A DNA stretch of 12,005 nucleotides from an uncultured Pseudomonadota bacterium. GTDB lineage: Bacteria; Pseudomonadota; Gammaproteobacteria; Steroidobacterales; Steroidobacteraceae. This document shows, one piece after another, positions 1-6,989 of this stretch; the first letter of the stretch is position 1, and every line of letters starts with the position of its first letter. Position numbers and translations under genes: made by a program. Under the pieces are notes generated by a model. It worked only from the letters and a program-made list of their open reading frames with translations. It was not told the origin of the DNA and did no database searches. The DNA lies in assembly GCA_903910215.1 (NCBI GenBank), contig CAIVYV010000240.1, forward strand, positions 1-12,005, written 5' to 3'.

Positions 1-165
1 ATCAAGGCCTATCCCGATGTCACGGGCCTCGCCTTCGGACCCGAATACATCCTGCCGAAGCCCATGGACCCTCGTCTGCGCGAGGTCGTGGCAAGCGCGG
101 TGGCTAAAGCGGCCATCGCGAGTGGTGTTGCGGGTAAGGCGTATCCATCTCATTATTTAAAGTAA
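1..165 (+). CDS. NADP-type malic enzyme, C-terminal end (partial)
   Basis: This is the last 54 codons of a gene that enters from the left edge and ends at TAA 163-165. The residues FGPEYILPKPMDPRL followed by an Ala-rich AVAKAAIASGVA segment are typical of the end of the malic domain of bacterial malic enzymes, which oxidatively decarboxylate malate to pyruvate with NADP or NAD. The protein stops shortly after this segment. It is therefore the short form and not the MaeB form carrying a C-terminal phosphotransacetylase-like domain. The family assignment rests on a short tail recognised from memory. The next gene begins on the last base of this stop codon (TAATG), which suggests co-transcription and possibly translational coupling. 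Confidence 0.75.
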   Translation: MKAYPDVTGLAFGPEYILPKPMDPRLREVVASAVAKAAIASGVAGKAYPSHYLK

Positions 166-788
166 TGGGGTCAGTGCACTACAGTCGGTTTGCGCTTTTC
201 ACCGTGATCGGTGCGGTGCTGTGGATCGGTTTTCTGCCGGTCTACGAGTGGCTGTTCTCCTGGACGGAGCATGTGCCCGGCATCAACTGGGTTTATCTGC
301 CGCATGGCGTGCGCATGATGTTGGTGTTGTTGTTGGGCGCTGCGGGTGCACTTGGCTTCACCCTCGGCGCCGTCATCTACACCCAGCTCACAGGCTACGG
401 TCCAACTTTTGATCCCCCGCTAGATCTCGCCCTTGCAGTGATTCCGGGGCTCGCTGCGTGGGTCGCCGTCATGCTGACCTTTCGTCAGTGGCCGGGTCGT
501 AGTCTTCAGCCTCTAGCTAGCTCGAGTACGCGGGCCATGGACGGACGTAGGCTGTTGTTGCTCGCCTTCGTCTCGGCCATTCTCAACTCGACATCGCACA
601 TAACGACACGTTATGCGTTCGGAAACGAGGCGCATGATTGGGTTGATCTGTGGACCGCTATGTTCGTTGGTGATTTTTTTGGCGCACTATTTCTGCTGTA
701 CATCCTGAAGGGGTGTATCTTGTTTGTCGGCAACTTCACATCGACTGCAATTCATCATGAGCGAAAAACCAAACCCGAATCTCCTTGA
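165..788 (+). CDS. Five-helix integral membrane protein, possibly MASE1-like sensory domain
   Basis: This 207-residue protein is strongly hydrophobic. Likely membrane helices lie at about residues 10-30, 52-73, 86-106, 128-145 and 162-187, with a short basic tail (HHERKTKPE). I do not recognise the family with certainty. A VYLPHGVR segment at 43-50 before helix 2 and GDFFGALF at 169-176 in the last helix recall the Pro/Gly-rich loop and Gly-Asp turn of MASE1-type membrane sensor domains. No signalling output domain is attached. The ATG at 165-167 overlaps the malic enzyme stop by one base, and no separate ribosome site is needed if the genes are coupled. The downstream winged-helix gene starts inside its 3' end. 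A role as the sensor partner of that DNA-binding protein is inference. Confidence 0.75.
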   Translation: MGSVHYSRFALFTVIGAVLWIGFLPVYEWLFSWTEHVPGINWVYLPHGVRMMLVLLLGAAGALGFTLGAVIYTQLTGYGPTFDPPLDLALAVIPGLAAWVAVMLTFRQWPGRSLQPLASSSTRAMDGRRLLLLAFVSAILNSTSHITTRYAFGNEAHDWVDLWTAMFVGDFFGALFLLYILKGCILFVGNFTSTAIHHERKTKPESP

Positions 789-1119
789 TCTCTACATGAG
801 ATTCCGCTGGCTCGTCGACGGGCTCAAGAGCTTGCCGTCAGCCGATGTACTCTCGACCCCTAACGTCGAGCTGCTGCTGGCGGACATCACACAGGCATGG
901 AAGAGCGGTGATCCCTATCCGATCAATAAATTGCTCGATCGGCAAGAGATCGGCCACTTCAACACGGTGCGCAAGCGAATCCACCAGCTCAAAGCTGCCG
1001 GTCTTGTCAAATTTCAGGGCACCGAGTCTGATTCTCGCGTGAAGTTGGTCGTGCCGACCGAGCAGGCCTTGCGCTATTTCGAGGAATACGCTGCCGTCAT
1101 TCGACAGGTGGGACGCTAG
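757..1119 (+). CDS. Small winged-helix DNA-binding protein
   Basis: This 120-residue soluble protein shows a winged-helix pattern. An N-terminal helix (LLDLYMRFRWLVDGLKSLP) is followed by a helix-turn-helix region around residues 55-80 (KLLDRQEIGHFNTVRKRIHQLKA, here described by its ends) and then by AAGLVKF and VKLVVPT strands that look like the wing. A C-terminal helix (ALRYFEEYAAVI) could support dimerisation. The general shape is that of MarR-like or PadR-like repressors, but no named family is recognised. The chosen start is ATG 757. A TTG at 724 preceded by AAGGGG (708-713) would add 11 residues and is an alternative. The gene overlaps the upstream membrane protein by 32 bases, and its last 23 bases overlap the convergent glgB gene. 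Confidence 0.75.
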   Translation: MSEKPNPNLLDLYMRFRWLVDGLKSLPSADVLSTPNVELLLADITQAWKSGDPYPINKLLDRQEIGHFNTVRKRIHQLKAAGLVKFQGTESDSRVKLVVPTEQALRYFEEYAAVIRQVGR

Positions 1120-3271
1120 AGACCGATTGGCAGGTAAGAAAAATCGTTGCGAGCGGCGGTACGCGCACGACGATCGAATGGCTCTTGCCGTGAGCCGCTT
1201 TCCTCTCGGAGTGAGCCAGCCCCAGCGGTGTACCGATATTCTTGCCACCGTAGTGTTCTGAATCGGTGTTGACGCGTTCTTCGTAGACGCCGGCGAATGG
1301 AACGCCCACTCGATATCCCTCGCGCGCTGCGGGCGTAAAATTACATATCACGATCACAACCGACTTGTTGTCAGACCCCGTTCGAGCGAAAGCGATCAGT
1401 GATTGCTGGTGATTGTCCACATCGAGCCATTCAAATCCGGCTCGATCGTGATCGAGCTGGTGTAGCGCTGGCAGATCGCGCAGCAGATTGTTCAGATCGC
1501 AAACCAGGCGTTGCGTGCCGAGGTGAAGATCGTCGGCGAGTAGATCCCAATCGAGTTCTGTGCCGTGGTTCCACTCTCGCTCTTGGGCAAACTCACTCCC
1601 CATAAAGAGCAGCTTTTTGCCTGGATGCGCGAACATGAAGCCCAGATACGCTCGTAGATTGGAAAACTTCTGCTGACGAGTTCCTGGAGTTCGGCCGAGA
1701 AGTGAGCCTTTGCCGTGCACGACCTCATCATGCGAGATGGGCAGGATGAAGTTCTCGCTGTATGCATACGAGATATTGAAGGTCAGCTCGTTATGGTGGT
1801 GTCGACGGTGAATCGGTTCGCGACCGATGTACCGCAAGGTGTCGTTCATCCATCCCATATTCCACTTGTAGTGGAATCCGAGGCCGCCGAGATACGTTGG
1901 GTGCGACACCTGCGGAAAGGCAGTCGACTCTTCAGCGATGACGATCGCTCCAGGACGATGTTTTCCCACGAGCTCGTTCAATTGCCGCAAGAACTGGATG
2001 GCCTCGAGGTTTTCTTTGCCGCCATGCTCGTTCGGCAGCCACTCACCCTGGCGACGACTGTAGTCTCGATAGAGCATAGACGCCACGGCATCGACGCGCA
2101 GGCCGTCGACATCGAAGGACTCGAGCCAGTACAGAGCGCTTCCAAGCAGAAAATTGCGCACCTGTGGTTTTCTGAAATCGTAAATCAGTGTGTTCCAGTC
2201 TGGGTGCTTGCCCTCACGCGGATCGGCGTATTCGAAGAGGGCGCTGCCATCAAATCGCGCCAGTCCGTGCGCGTCGGACGGAAAATGGGCCGGCACCCAA
2301 TCGACGATCACGCCAATGCCTGCCGTGTGGCATGCAGCGACGAAGCGGCGGAAGTCTTCGGCGTCGCCATGTCGAGAGGTGGCGGCGTAGAGACCCGTAG
2401 GCTGATACCCCCACGATTCATCGAGTGGATATTCCGTGATGGGTAGCAACTCGATGTGGCTGAAGCCGAGCTCTACTACGTAGGGAATTAGTGTCTCGCT
2501 GAGCTCGTCCCAATCGGCAAAGCGGCGCCCGGGTTTACGCGAGTATCGCCAGGAGCCGGCATGAACTTCGTAAATGCTGATCGGTGCATCGAATCGGTTG
2601 CGCTGCAGCGCCGTGGTGTCGCACTCGATGGGTTTGAGCGCAGAGCTGACGATGCTGGCGTTAGAGGGGCGAAGTTCGACGCGACGTGCGAACGGGTCGC
2701 TCTTCTGGCCGACTCGACGACCGCGGCGGTCTTTCAAAGAAAACTTGTAGAGAGCGCCGTCGATAACTCCCGGGATGAACAACTCCCAGACGCCGCTTTT
2801 GCCGCGAGGTCGCATGGGGTGGCGTCGTTCGTCCCAGAAGTTGAAGTCACCAACGACACTCACGCTGCTCGCATTCGGTGCCCACACGGCAAATCGAGTG
2901 CCATCAACTCCCTGGTTATGAATCCGTTGTGCGCCGAGCATCTCGTGCGGACGTAGCAGCGTACCTTCAGCGAAAAGCCATAGGTCTGTCTCGGATATGT
3001 TCGGTGCATGCCGATAAGGATCGTCGAATAACCAGGTGCTGCTATCACTCCAAGTGGCTCGCAGTCGATAGTCTGTGAGTTCTCCGTCGACCGAAATCTG
3101 AAAGGATCCATCGGGATGCAGCGGCGAGAAAACTCCGAGTGATTTTTTGCCGCTCGAATCGAGCAGCTCGAGCGTTTGCGCATCTGGCTGAAAGACTCGA
3201 ACGATCGTGCGACCGTCTTGGGTTCGATGGGGGCCGCGATCGGCAATGGAGGGAACGATATCGCGGCGCAT
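1097..3271 (-). CDS. glgB: 1,4-alpha-glucan branching enzyme GlgB
   Basis: This 724-residue GH13 enzyme cuts alpha-1,4 chains and rejoins them through alpha-1,6 bonds to branch glycogen. The length is close to the 728 residues of the E. coli enzyme. The N-terminal part to about residue 110 resembles the first beta-sandwich (N1) domain, and a CBM48-type domain follows (about 120-205, with FAVWAPNA and VVGDFNFWD). The catalytic barrel carries the nucleophile Asp394 in GLRVDAVASM, the acid Glu447 in IAEEST and Asp515 in ISHDEVVHGKG. All three are offset by the same 11 residues from E. coli D405, E458 and D526. The C-terminal beta domain ends with a PPLATIFLT strand and a short extra tail. The start lies 13 bases after the glgP stop, so it belongs to the same operon. 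The 3' end overlaps the convergent winged-helix gene. Confidence 0.97.
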   Translation of the reverse strand: MRRDIVPSIADRGPHRTQDGRTIVRVFQPDAQTLELLDSSGKKSLGVFSPLHPDGSFQISVDGELTDYRLRATWSDSSTWLFDDPYRHAPNISETDLWLFAEGTLLRPHEMLGAQRIHNQGVDGTRFAVWAPNASSVSVVGDFNFWDERRHPMRPRGKSGVWELFIPGVIDGALYKFSLKDRRGRRVGQKSDPFARRVELRPSNASIVSSALKPIECDTTALQRNRFDAPISIYEVHAGSWRYSRKPGRRFADWDELSETLIPYVVELGFSHIELLPITEYPLDESWGYQPTGLYAATSRHGDAEDFRRFVAACHTAGIGVIVDWVPAHFPSDAHGLARFDGSALFEYADPREGKHPDWNTLIYDFRKPQVRNFLLGSALYWLESFDVDGLRVDAVASMLYRDYSRRQGEWLPNEHGGKENLEAIQFLRQLNELVGKHRPGAIVIAEESTAFPQVSHPTYLGGLGFHYKWNMGWMNDTLRYIGREPIHRRHHHNELTFNISYAYSENFILPISHDEVVHGKGSLLGRTPGTRQQKFSNLRAYLGFMFAHPGKKLLFMGSEFAQEREWNHGTELDWDLLADDLHLGTQRLVCDLNNLLRDLPALHQLDHDRAGFEWLDVDNHQQSLIAFARTGSDNKSVVIVICNFTPAAREGYRVGVPFAGVYEERVNTDSEHYGGKNIGTPLGLAHSERKAAHGKSHSIVVRVPPLATIFLTCQSVSSVPPVE

Positions 3272-3284
3272 CAGGCTAGCTTAC

Positions 3285-5705
3285 TTATCGTTGCGGCGAG
3301 ATACGCCAGATTTTCTCGGCGTACTCCAAGATGGCACGATCAGATGCGAAGTGCCCCATGCCGGCGACGTTTTCGATTGCAGCAGCGGTCCAGCGTGACG
3401 ACTGCCGGAAAAGCTCATCTGCTTTTTGCTGCGCCTGGCGGTAGCTCGCGAAATCGGCGATTAGACAGTATCGATCGCCACCCTGGAGTAACCCGTCGAT
3501 GAGCTCGCGATAACGTTCTGGTTCGCCGGGAGAGAATCGACCGTTGGCGATCGAATCGAGTACCGCCGCCAAGTCGGGGTCGGCGCTGACAATATCCTCC
3601 GGGCGATAGCCGTTCAATTTCAGGCTAGCAATCTCGTCGCTACGCAAGCCGAAGGTGAACATGTTGTCTGCCCCGACTCGTTCGCGCATCTCGATGGTCG
3701 CGCCATCCAGTGTGCCGATCGTCAGCGCACCGTTGAGCGCGAACTTCATGTTGCCAGTTCCGGATGCTTCAGTGCCGGCGGTTGATATTTGTTCTGACAG
3801 GTCAGCGCCCGGGATGATGATCTCGGCCAGCGACACACTGTAGTTTGGAAGAAAGACGACCTTCAGTCGCCCCGCTAGCGTTGAATCTTGATTGACCACG
3901 GCAGCGACGTCATTGATCAAACGAATGATCTGCTTTGCAGTCGTGTAGGACGAAGCCGCTTTGCCTGCAAAGATGACGGTACGCGGAACCCAGTCTGCCG
4001 TCGGATTGGCGAGTATGGCGTGATAGCGCGATACGACATGCAGCACATTCAGTAGCTGCCGTTTGTATTCGTGGATGCGCTTGATTTGCACATCGAACAG
4101 ACTGTTTGCATCTGTGTCTATGCCCGTCGTGCGATGGATGAGCTCGCACAGGCGACGCTTGTTTTCCAATTTTATGGCGCGAAATTCGTCGATGAAGCTC
4201 TCATCGTGCGAATGGTTCTTCAGCAGTGCGAGTCGCTCTGACTCGAAGCGCCATTGCCGGCCGATTTTCAGATCTAGAAGTCGAGCGAGCCTCGGATTGG
4301 CTTGTGAGATCCAGCGCCGTAGTGTGACTCCATTGGTGACATTTTTGAATCGAGTAGGCCAAAGATCTGCAAAATCTTTGAAGACATGATCGACCATGAG
4401 CGCCGAGTGCAGCGCGGAGACCCCGTTGATGGTGTGACTGCCGGTTACCGCCAGATGCGCCATGCGGATTCGGCGCTCGCGTGGTTCATCACCTTGGACT
4501 TCAACGATACTCATTCTGGAGAGCCGTTCCGGATCGTTCGGGTATCGCTCAGCTATTTCCCTCAGCAGCTCTGCGTTTAGTCGTTCGATGATGTCGACGT
4601 GGCGGGGTAGGGCGCGCTGGAACAGTTCGATATCCCAGGTCTCGAGCGCCTCGGGCATCAAGGTGTGATTCGTATACGAAAAAATCCGGCGTGTGAGATG
4701 CCAGGCGAACGTCCAGTCCATCGAGTGCAGATCGACGAGGGCTCGCATCAGCTCCGCTATCGCGAGTGCGGGGTGAGTGTCATTCAAGTGAATCGCCACG
4801 TGATCCGCGAGATTCGCGAAACTCGAGTGCTCTTCGAGATGTCGCTGGAGGATGTCGGCGATCGATGCACAGACGAAGAAATACTCTTGCCGCAGTCGCA
4901 GCTCACGGCCCGCTTCGGTGCTGTCGTTGGGGTAGAGCACCCAGGAGATCACTTCGTCTCGCCCTTTGATCGCGGTGGCCGATTGAAAGTCGCCCGCGTT
5001 GAAGAGAGGCATGTCGAGAGTGGGGGTGGCTCGCGCCTCCCAAAGACGCAGTGTGCACACTCGACGAGTGGCGTGACCAGGGACGAACACATCGTGAGCG
5101 CGAGCGATGACACGGCGCTCTGGTGACCAGATCGCTGTGTCATGCTCGTCGTGGTCGATTCGTCCACCGAAGCCCACCTCGACGTCTCGATCCGTTCGTG
5201 CGAGCTCCCAAGGCGAGCCATCCTTCAACCACTCGTCCGGTGCTTCGCATTGCGCACCGTATTCGATACGTTGATGGAACATGCCGAACTGATAACGGAT
5301 GCCGTATCCGAAGGCGGGTATGTCCACGGTCGCCATCGAGTCCAGGAAGCAGGCGGCGAGTCGGCCGAGGCCGCCGTTACCAAGTCCGGCATCGGACTCA
5401 GCTTCCTGCAATTGCTCGAGATGACGACCGCGTGCGGCGAGCGCCTCACGAAGCGCTGCGTCTAGTTCTAATGCCTCGGTGGCGTTGGTGAGCGAACGCC
5501 CGATCAAAAATTCCATCGATAGGTAATGAACGCGACGCGCTTTGTTGGCACGGTCCTGCAGCTGGGTGCGCAGGGCACGTGCTGCGAGGTCTTCGCGCAG
5601 CAAACGGGCAACCGCAGACAGCCACTGCGCATCGTTGGCCTCGGCAGGCGCGACGCTGAATTCGCCGATCAGGCGTTCGTCGATGGCGCGCGCAAGCGGT
5701 GTCAT
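3285..5705 (-). CDS. glgP: Glycogen/alpha-glucan phosphorylase GlgP
   Basis: This 806-residue GT35 phosphorylase releases glucose-1-phosphate from the non-reducing ends of glycogen or maltodextrin using phosphate and pyridoxal phosphate. The hallmark site EASGTGNMKFALNGALTIGT is present, with the pyridoxal-binding lysine at 654. Other family landmarks are YLSMEFLIGR (61-70), GLGNGGLGRLAACFLDS (107-123), HLNDTHPALAI (306-316), the long IKRIHEYKRQLLN segment (541-553) and a FAGKAA motif (579-584). The length fits bacterial enzymes of about 800-815 residues, and I see no missing key residue. Its ATG (5703-5705 on this strand) overlaps the TGA of the ArsR-type gene as ATGA, with no clear Shine-Dalgarno sequence, so translation is probably coupled. 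The neighbouring glgB supports glycogen over maltodextrin as substrate. Confidence 0.97.
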   Translation of the reverse strand: MTPLARAIDERLIGEFSVAPAEANDAQWLSAVARLLREDLAARALRTQLQDRANKARRVHYLSMEFLIGRSLTNATEALELDAALREALAARGRHLEQLQEAESDAGLGNGGLGRLAACFLDSMATVDIPAFGYGIRYQFGMFHQRIEYGAQCEAPDEWLKDGSPWELARTDRDVEVGFGGRIDHDEHDTAIWSPERRVIARAHDVFVPGHATRRVCTLRLWEARATPTLDMPLFNAGDFQSATAIKGRDEVISWVLYPNDSTEAGRELRLRQEYFFVCASIADILQRHLEEHSSFANLADHVAIHLNDTHPALAIAELMRALVDLHSMDWTFAWHLTRRIFSYTNHTLMPEALETWDIELFQRALPRHVDIIERLNAELLREIAERYPNDPERLSRMSIVEVQGDEPRERRIRMAHLAVTGSHTINGVSALHSALMVDHVFKDFADLWPTRFKNVTNGVTLRRWISQANPRLARLLDLKIGRQWRFESERLALLKNHSHDESFIDEFRAIKLENKRRLCELIHRTTGIDTDANSLFDVQIKRIHEYKRQLLNVLHVVSRYHAILANPTADWVPRTVIFAGKAASSYTTAKQIIRLINDVAAVVNQDSTLAGRLKVVFLPNYSVSLAEIIIPGADLSEQISTAGTEASGTGNMKFALNGALTIGTLDGATIEMRERVGADNMFTFGLRSDEIASLKLNGYRPEDIVSADPDLAAVLDSIANGRFSPGEPERYRELIDGLLQGGDRYCLIADFASYRQAQQKADELFRQSSRWTAAAIENVAGMGHFASDRAILEYAEKIWRISPQR

Positions 5706-5992
5706 GTCGATGACCGTCTGGATGCTTCACCCAAATAAAGGATGAGTTGCTGCAACGCGCCAAGGTTCGCCCGGTAGATGCGATCGCGGCCGCTGCGCTC
5801 TTCCGTGACCAATCCGGCGTGGCGCAATTGACGAAGGTGAAAAGACAGGGTGTTCGCAGGTAGCCGCAGGGTGGCGGCCATGTCCGAGGGGCGCGCCCCA
5901 GCGCTCCCGACCTGTCCGAGCAGGCTGACGATGGCCAGCCGACTGGGCTGGGAGAGCGCGTTGAAGGATTCAGCCGCCTGACTCAGTTCCAT
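5702..5992 (-). CDS. ArsR/SmtB-family winged-helix repressor without cysteines
   Basis: This 96-residue protein has the ArsR fold: an N-terminal helix (ELSQAAESFNALSQPSRLAIVSLL), a recognition region with the family phrase NTLSFHLRQLRHAGLV at about residues 48-63, and a beta wing (TEERSGRDRIYRANL). The sequence style is that of the ArsR branch that normally ends in a Cys-Cys arsenite site after a YLTEN-like helix. Here the end is YLGEASRRSST, and there is not a single Cys in the protein. A metalloid-thiolate sensor is therefore excluded on sequence. It is the first gene of an operon with glgP (ATGA overlap) and glgB and faces the motA operon across 133 bases. Autoregulation, or control of the glycogen genes by a non-metal signal, is inference. 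The weak ribosome site TTGGAAG directly precedes the ATG. Confidence 0.9.
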   Translation of the reverse strand: MELSQAAESFNALSQPSRLAIVSLLGQVGSAGARPSDMAATLRLPANTLSFHLRQLRHAGLVTEERSGRDRIYRANLGALQQLILYLGEASRRSST

Positions 5993-6125
5993 ACTTCCAA
6001 TAATATAGAAATAAAAGGGTCCCTGCAGTACTTCCCACTCTTTAGATATGGATTATGGCGACGACTTAAGAATCGGCGGTGCTGGCGTTTGCTAACATCG
6101 AATTGTTCCGTTTTGGAGATTCCCC
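5993..6125. promoter_or_regulatory. Divergent intergenic region between the arsR-glgP-glgB and motA-motB operons
   Basis: This 133-base region is the largest gap in the window and must hold the start signals for both operons. It has an AT-rich part next to the ArsR-type gene (AATAATATAGAAATAAAA, about 5999-6016) that could be a -10 region or an operator, although I cannot find a clean inverted repeat in it. Towards motA, TTTGCTAACAT (6088-6098) resembles an extended -10 box. I do not see convincing -35 boxes for either direction. A sigma-28 site was looked for and not found with proper spacing. Confidence 0.5.
6090..6098 (+). promoter_or_regulatory. Candidate extended -10 box for motA
   Basis: The bases TGCTAACAT match the extended -10 layout TG-N-TATAAT with four of six positions in the hexamer. 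They lie 27 bases upstream of the motA start codon, which leaves room for a short leader containing the ribosome site. No good -35 hexamer stands 17 bases upstream. This is weak, by-eye evidence. Confidence 0.25.
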
Positions 6126-6989
6126 GTGTTCGCGATCATCGGTCTCGTGGTTCTGTTTGCGTGCGTGTTCGGTGGCTATGTCTTAGCGGGTGGCAAGATG
6201 GCACCCATCCTGAAAGCGCTGCCGTTCGAGATGATGATCATTGGTGGCGCCGGTGTCGGTGCGATGGTGATCTCGAACAGCCTCGACGTGCTCAAGGGCG
6301 TTGGTGCCGGTATCGGCAAGGTGTTCGGCGGTCCGAAGTATCACAAGCAGGAATACATGGACACGATCTTTCTGGTCGTGAAGCTCTTCAAGGTGTTCAA
6401 GGCCGAGGGCGCCGTGGCGCTCGAATCCCATATCGAGAACCCTGAAGCGAGCTCGATTTTCGGTGAGTACCCGAAGCTGCTGAAAGACCATTCTCTGATC
6501 AACATGATCGCGGATACGATCCGCTTGCTCGTCACGTCGAACCAACCGCCGAAGCCCGAAGCGGTTGAGGACGTGCTCATCCTGGCGATCAAGACCCACC
6601 ATCACAACGAGATGAAGCCGGCCGAAGCGTTGGCTGCGCTCTCGGGCGCGTTGCCCGCGCTCGGTATCGTGGCTTGCGTGCTCGGCGTCGTGAAGACGAT
6701 GGCCGCGATCGATCAACCGCCGCCGGTACTCGGCGCGCTCGTCGGCGCAGCGCTCGTCGGAACCTTCCTGGGCGTGTTCTTGGCTTATGGCATCGTTGAG
6801 CCGATGGCGACTCGTCTGAAACAAATCATTGACGAAGATGGCGAGATTTATCACGTCGCCAAGCACGCTCTGATCGGTCACCTGCAGGGCTATCCTGTGC
6901 CGTTGATCATCGAAAGTGCGCGAGCGGCCATCAGCCACCACTCGCAACCGACATTTGCGGAGGTATTCGATGGCCTCCGAGGCAAGTAA
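6126..6989 (+). CDS. motA: Flagellar motor stator protein MotA
   Basis: This 287-residue inner-membrane protein forms the outer ring of the MotA5-MotB2 stator and pushes on the rotor when ions flow. Its length is close to the 295 residues of E. coli MotA. Membrane helices lie at about residues 1-21, 33-51, 173-193 and 203-223, with a large cytoplasmic loop between the second and third. The conserved channel prolines are seen as Pro177 in GALPALGIVA and Pro226 in VEPMATRLK, and the loop motif AEGAVALESHIENPE matches the rotor-contact region. The start is GTG 6126, supported by GGAG at 6115-6118 with a 7-base spacing. The gene overlaps motB by 20 bases. It appears intact. Confidence 0.96.
   Translation: MFAIIGLVVLFACVFGGYVLAGGKMAPILKALPFEMMIIGGAGVGAMVISNSLDVLKGVGAGIGKVFGGPKYHKQEYMDTIFLVVKLFKVFKAEGAVALESHIENPEASSIFGEYPKLLKDHSLINMIADTIRLLVTSNQPPKPEAVEDVLILAIKTHHHNEMKPAEALAALSGALPALGIVACVLGVVKTMAAIDQPPPVLGALVGAALVGTFLGVFLAYGIVEPMATRLKQIIDEDGEIYHVAKHALIGHLQGYPVPLIIESARAAISHHSQPTFAEVFDGLRGK
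6959..6963 (+). promoter_or_regulatory. Ribosome binding site of motB inside motA
   Basis: GGAGG lies six bases before ATG 6970, within the last codons of motA. This strong site fixes the motB start at 6970 and argues against an upstream in-frame ATG at 6916 that would add 18 basic residues. Confidence 0.85.

Noticed and set aside
1715..2446. A 243-codon + strand open frame opposite glgB
   Set aside because: It is the complement of a conserved part of glgB and contains no recognisable domain. High GC makes such long shadow frames common.
6061..6100. A sigma-28 (FliA) flagellar promoter upstream of motA
   Set aside because: A TAAG and a GCTAA can be found, but the spacing and the GCCGATAA-like box do not fit the consensus.
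6183..6947. A 254-codon open frame on the - strand opposite motA, rich in His, Arg and Asp
   Set aside because: It lies entirely inside the clear motA gene and has the charged, repetitive composition of a complement of a hydrophobic gene. No ribosome site or domain supports it.
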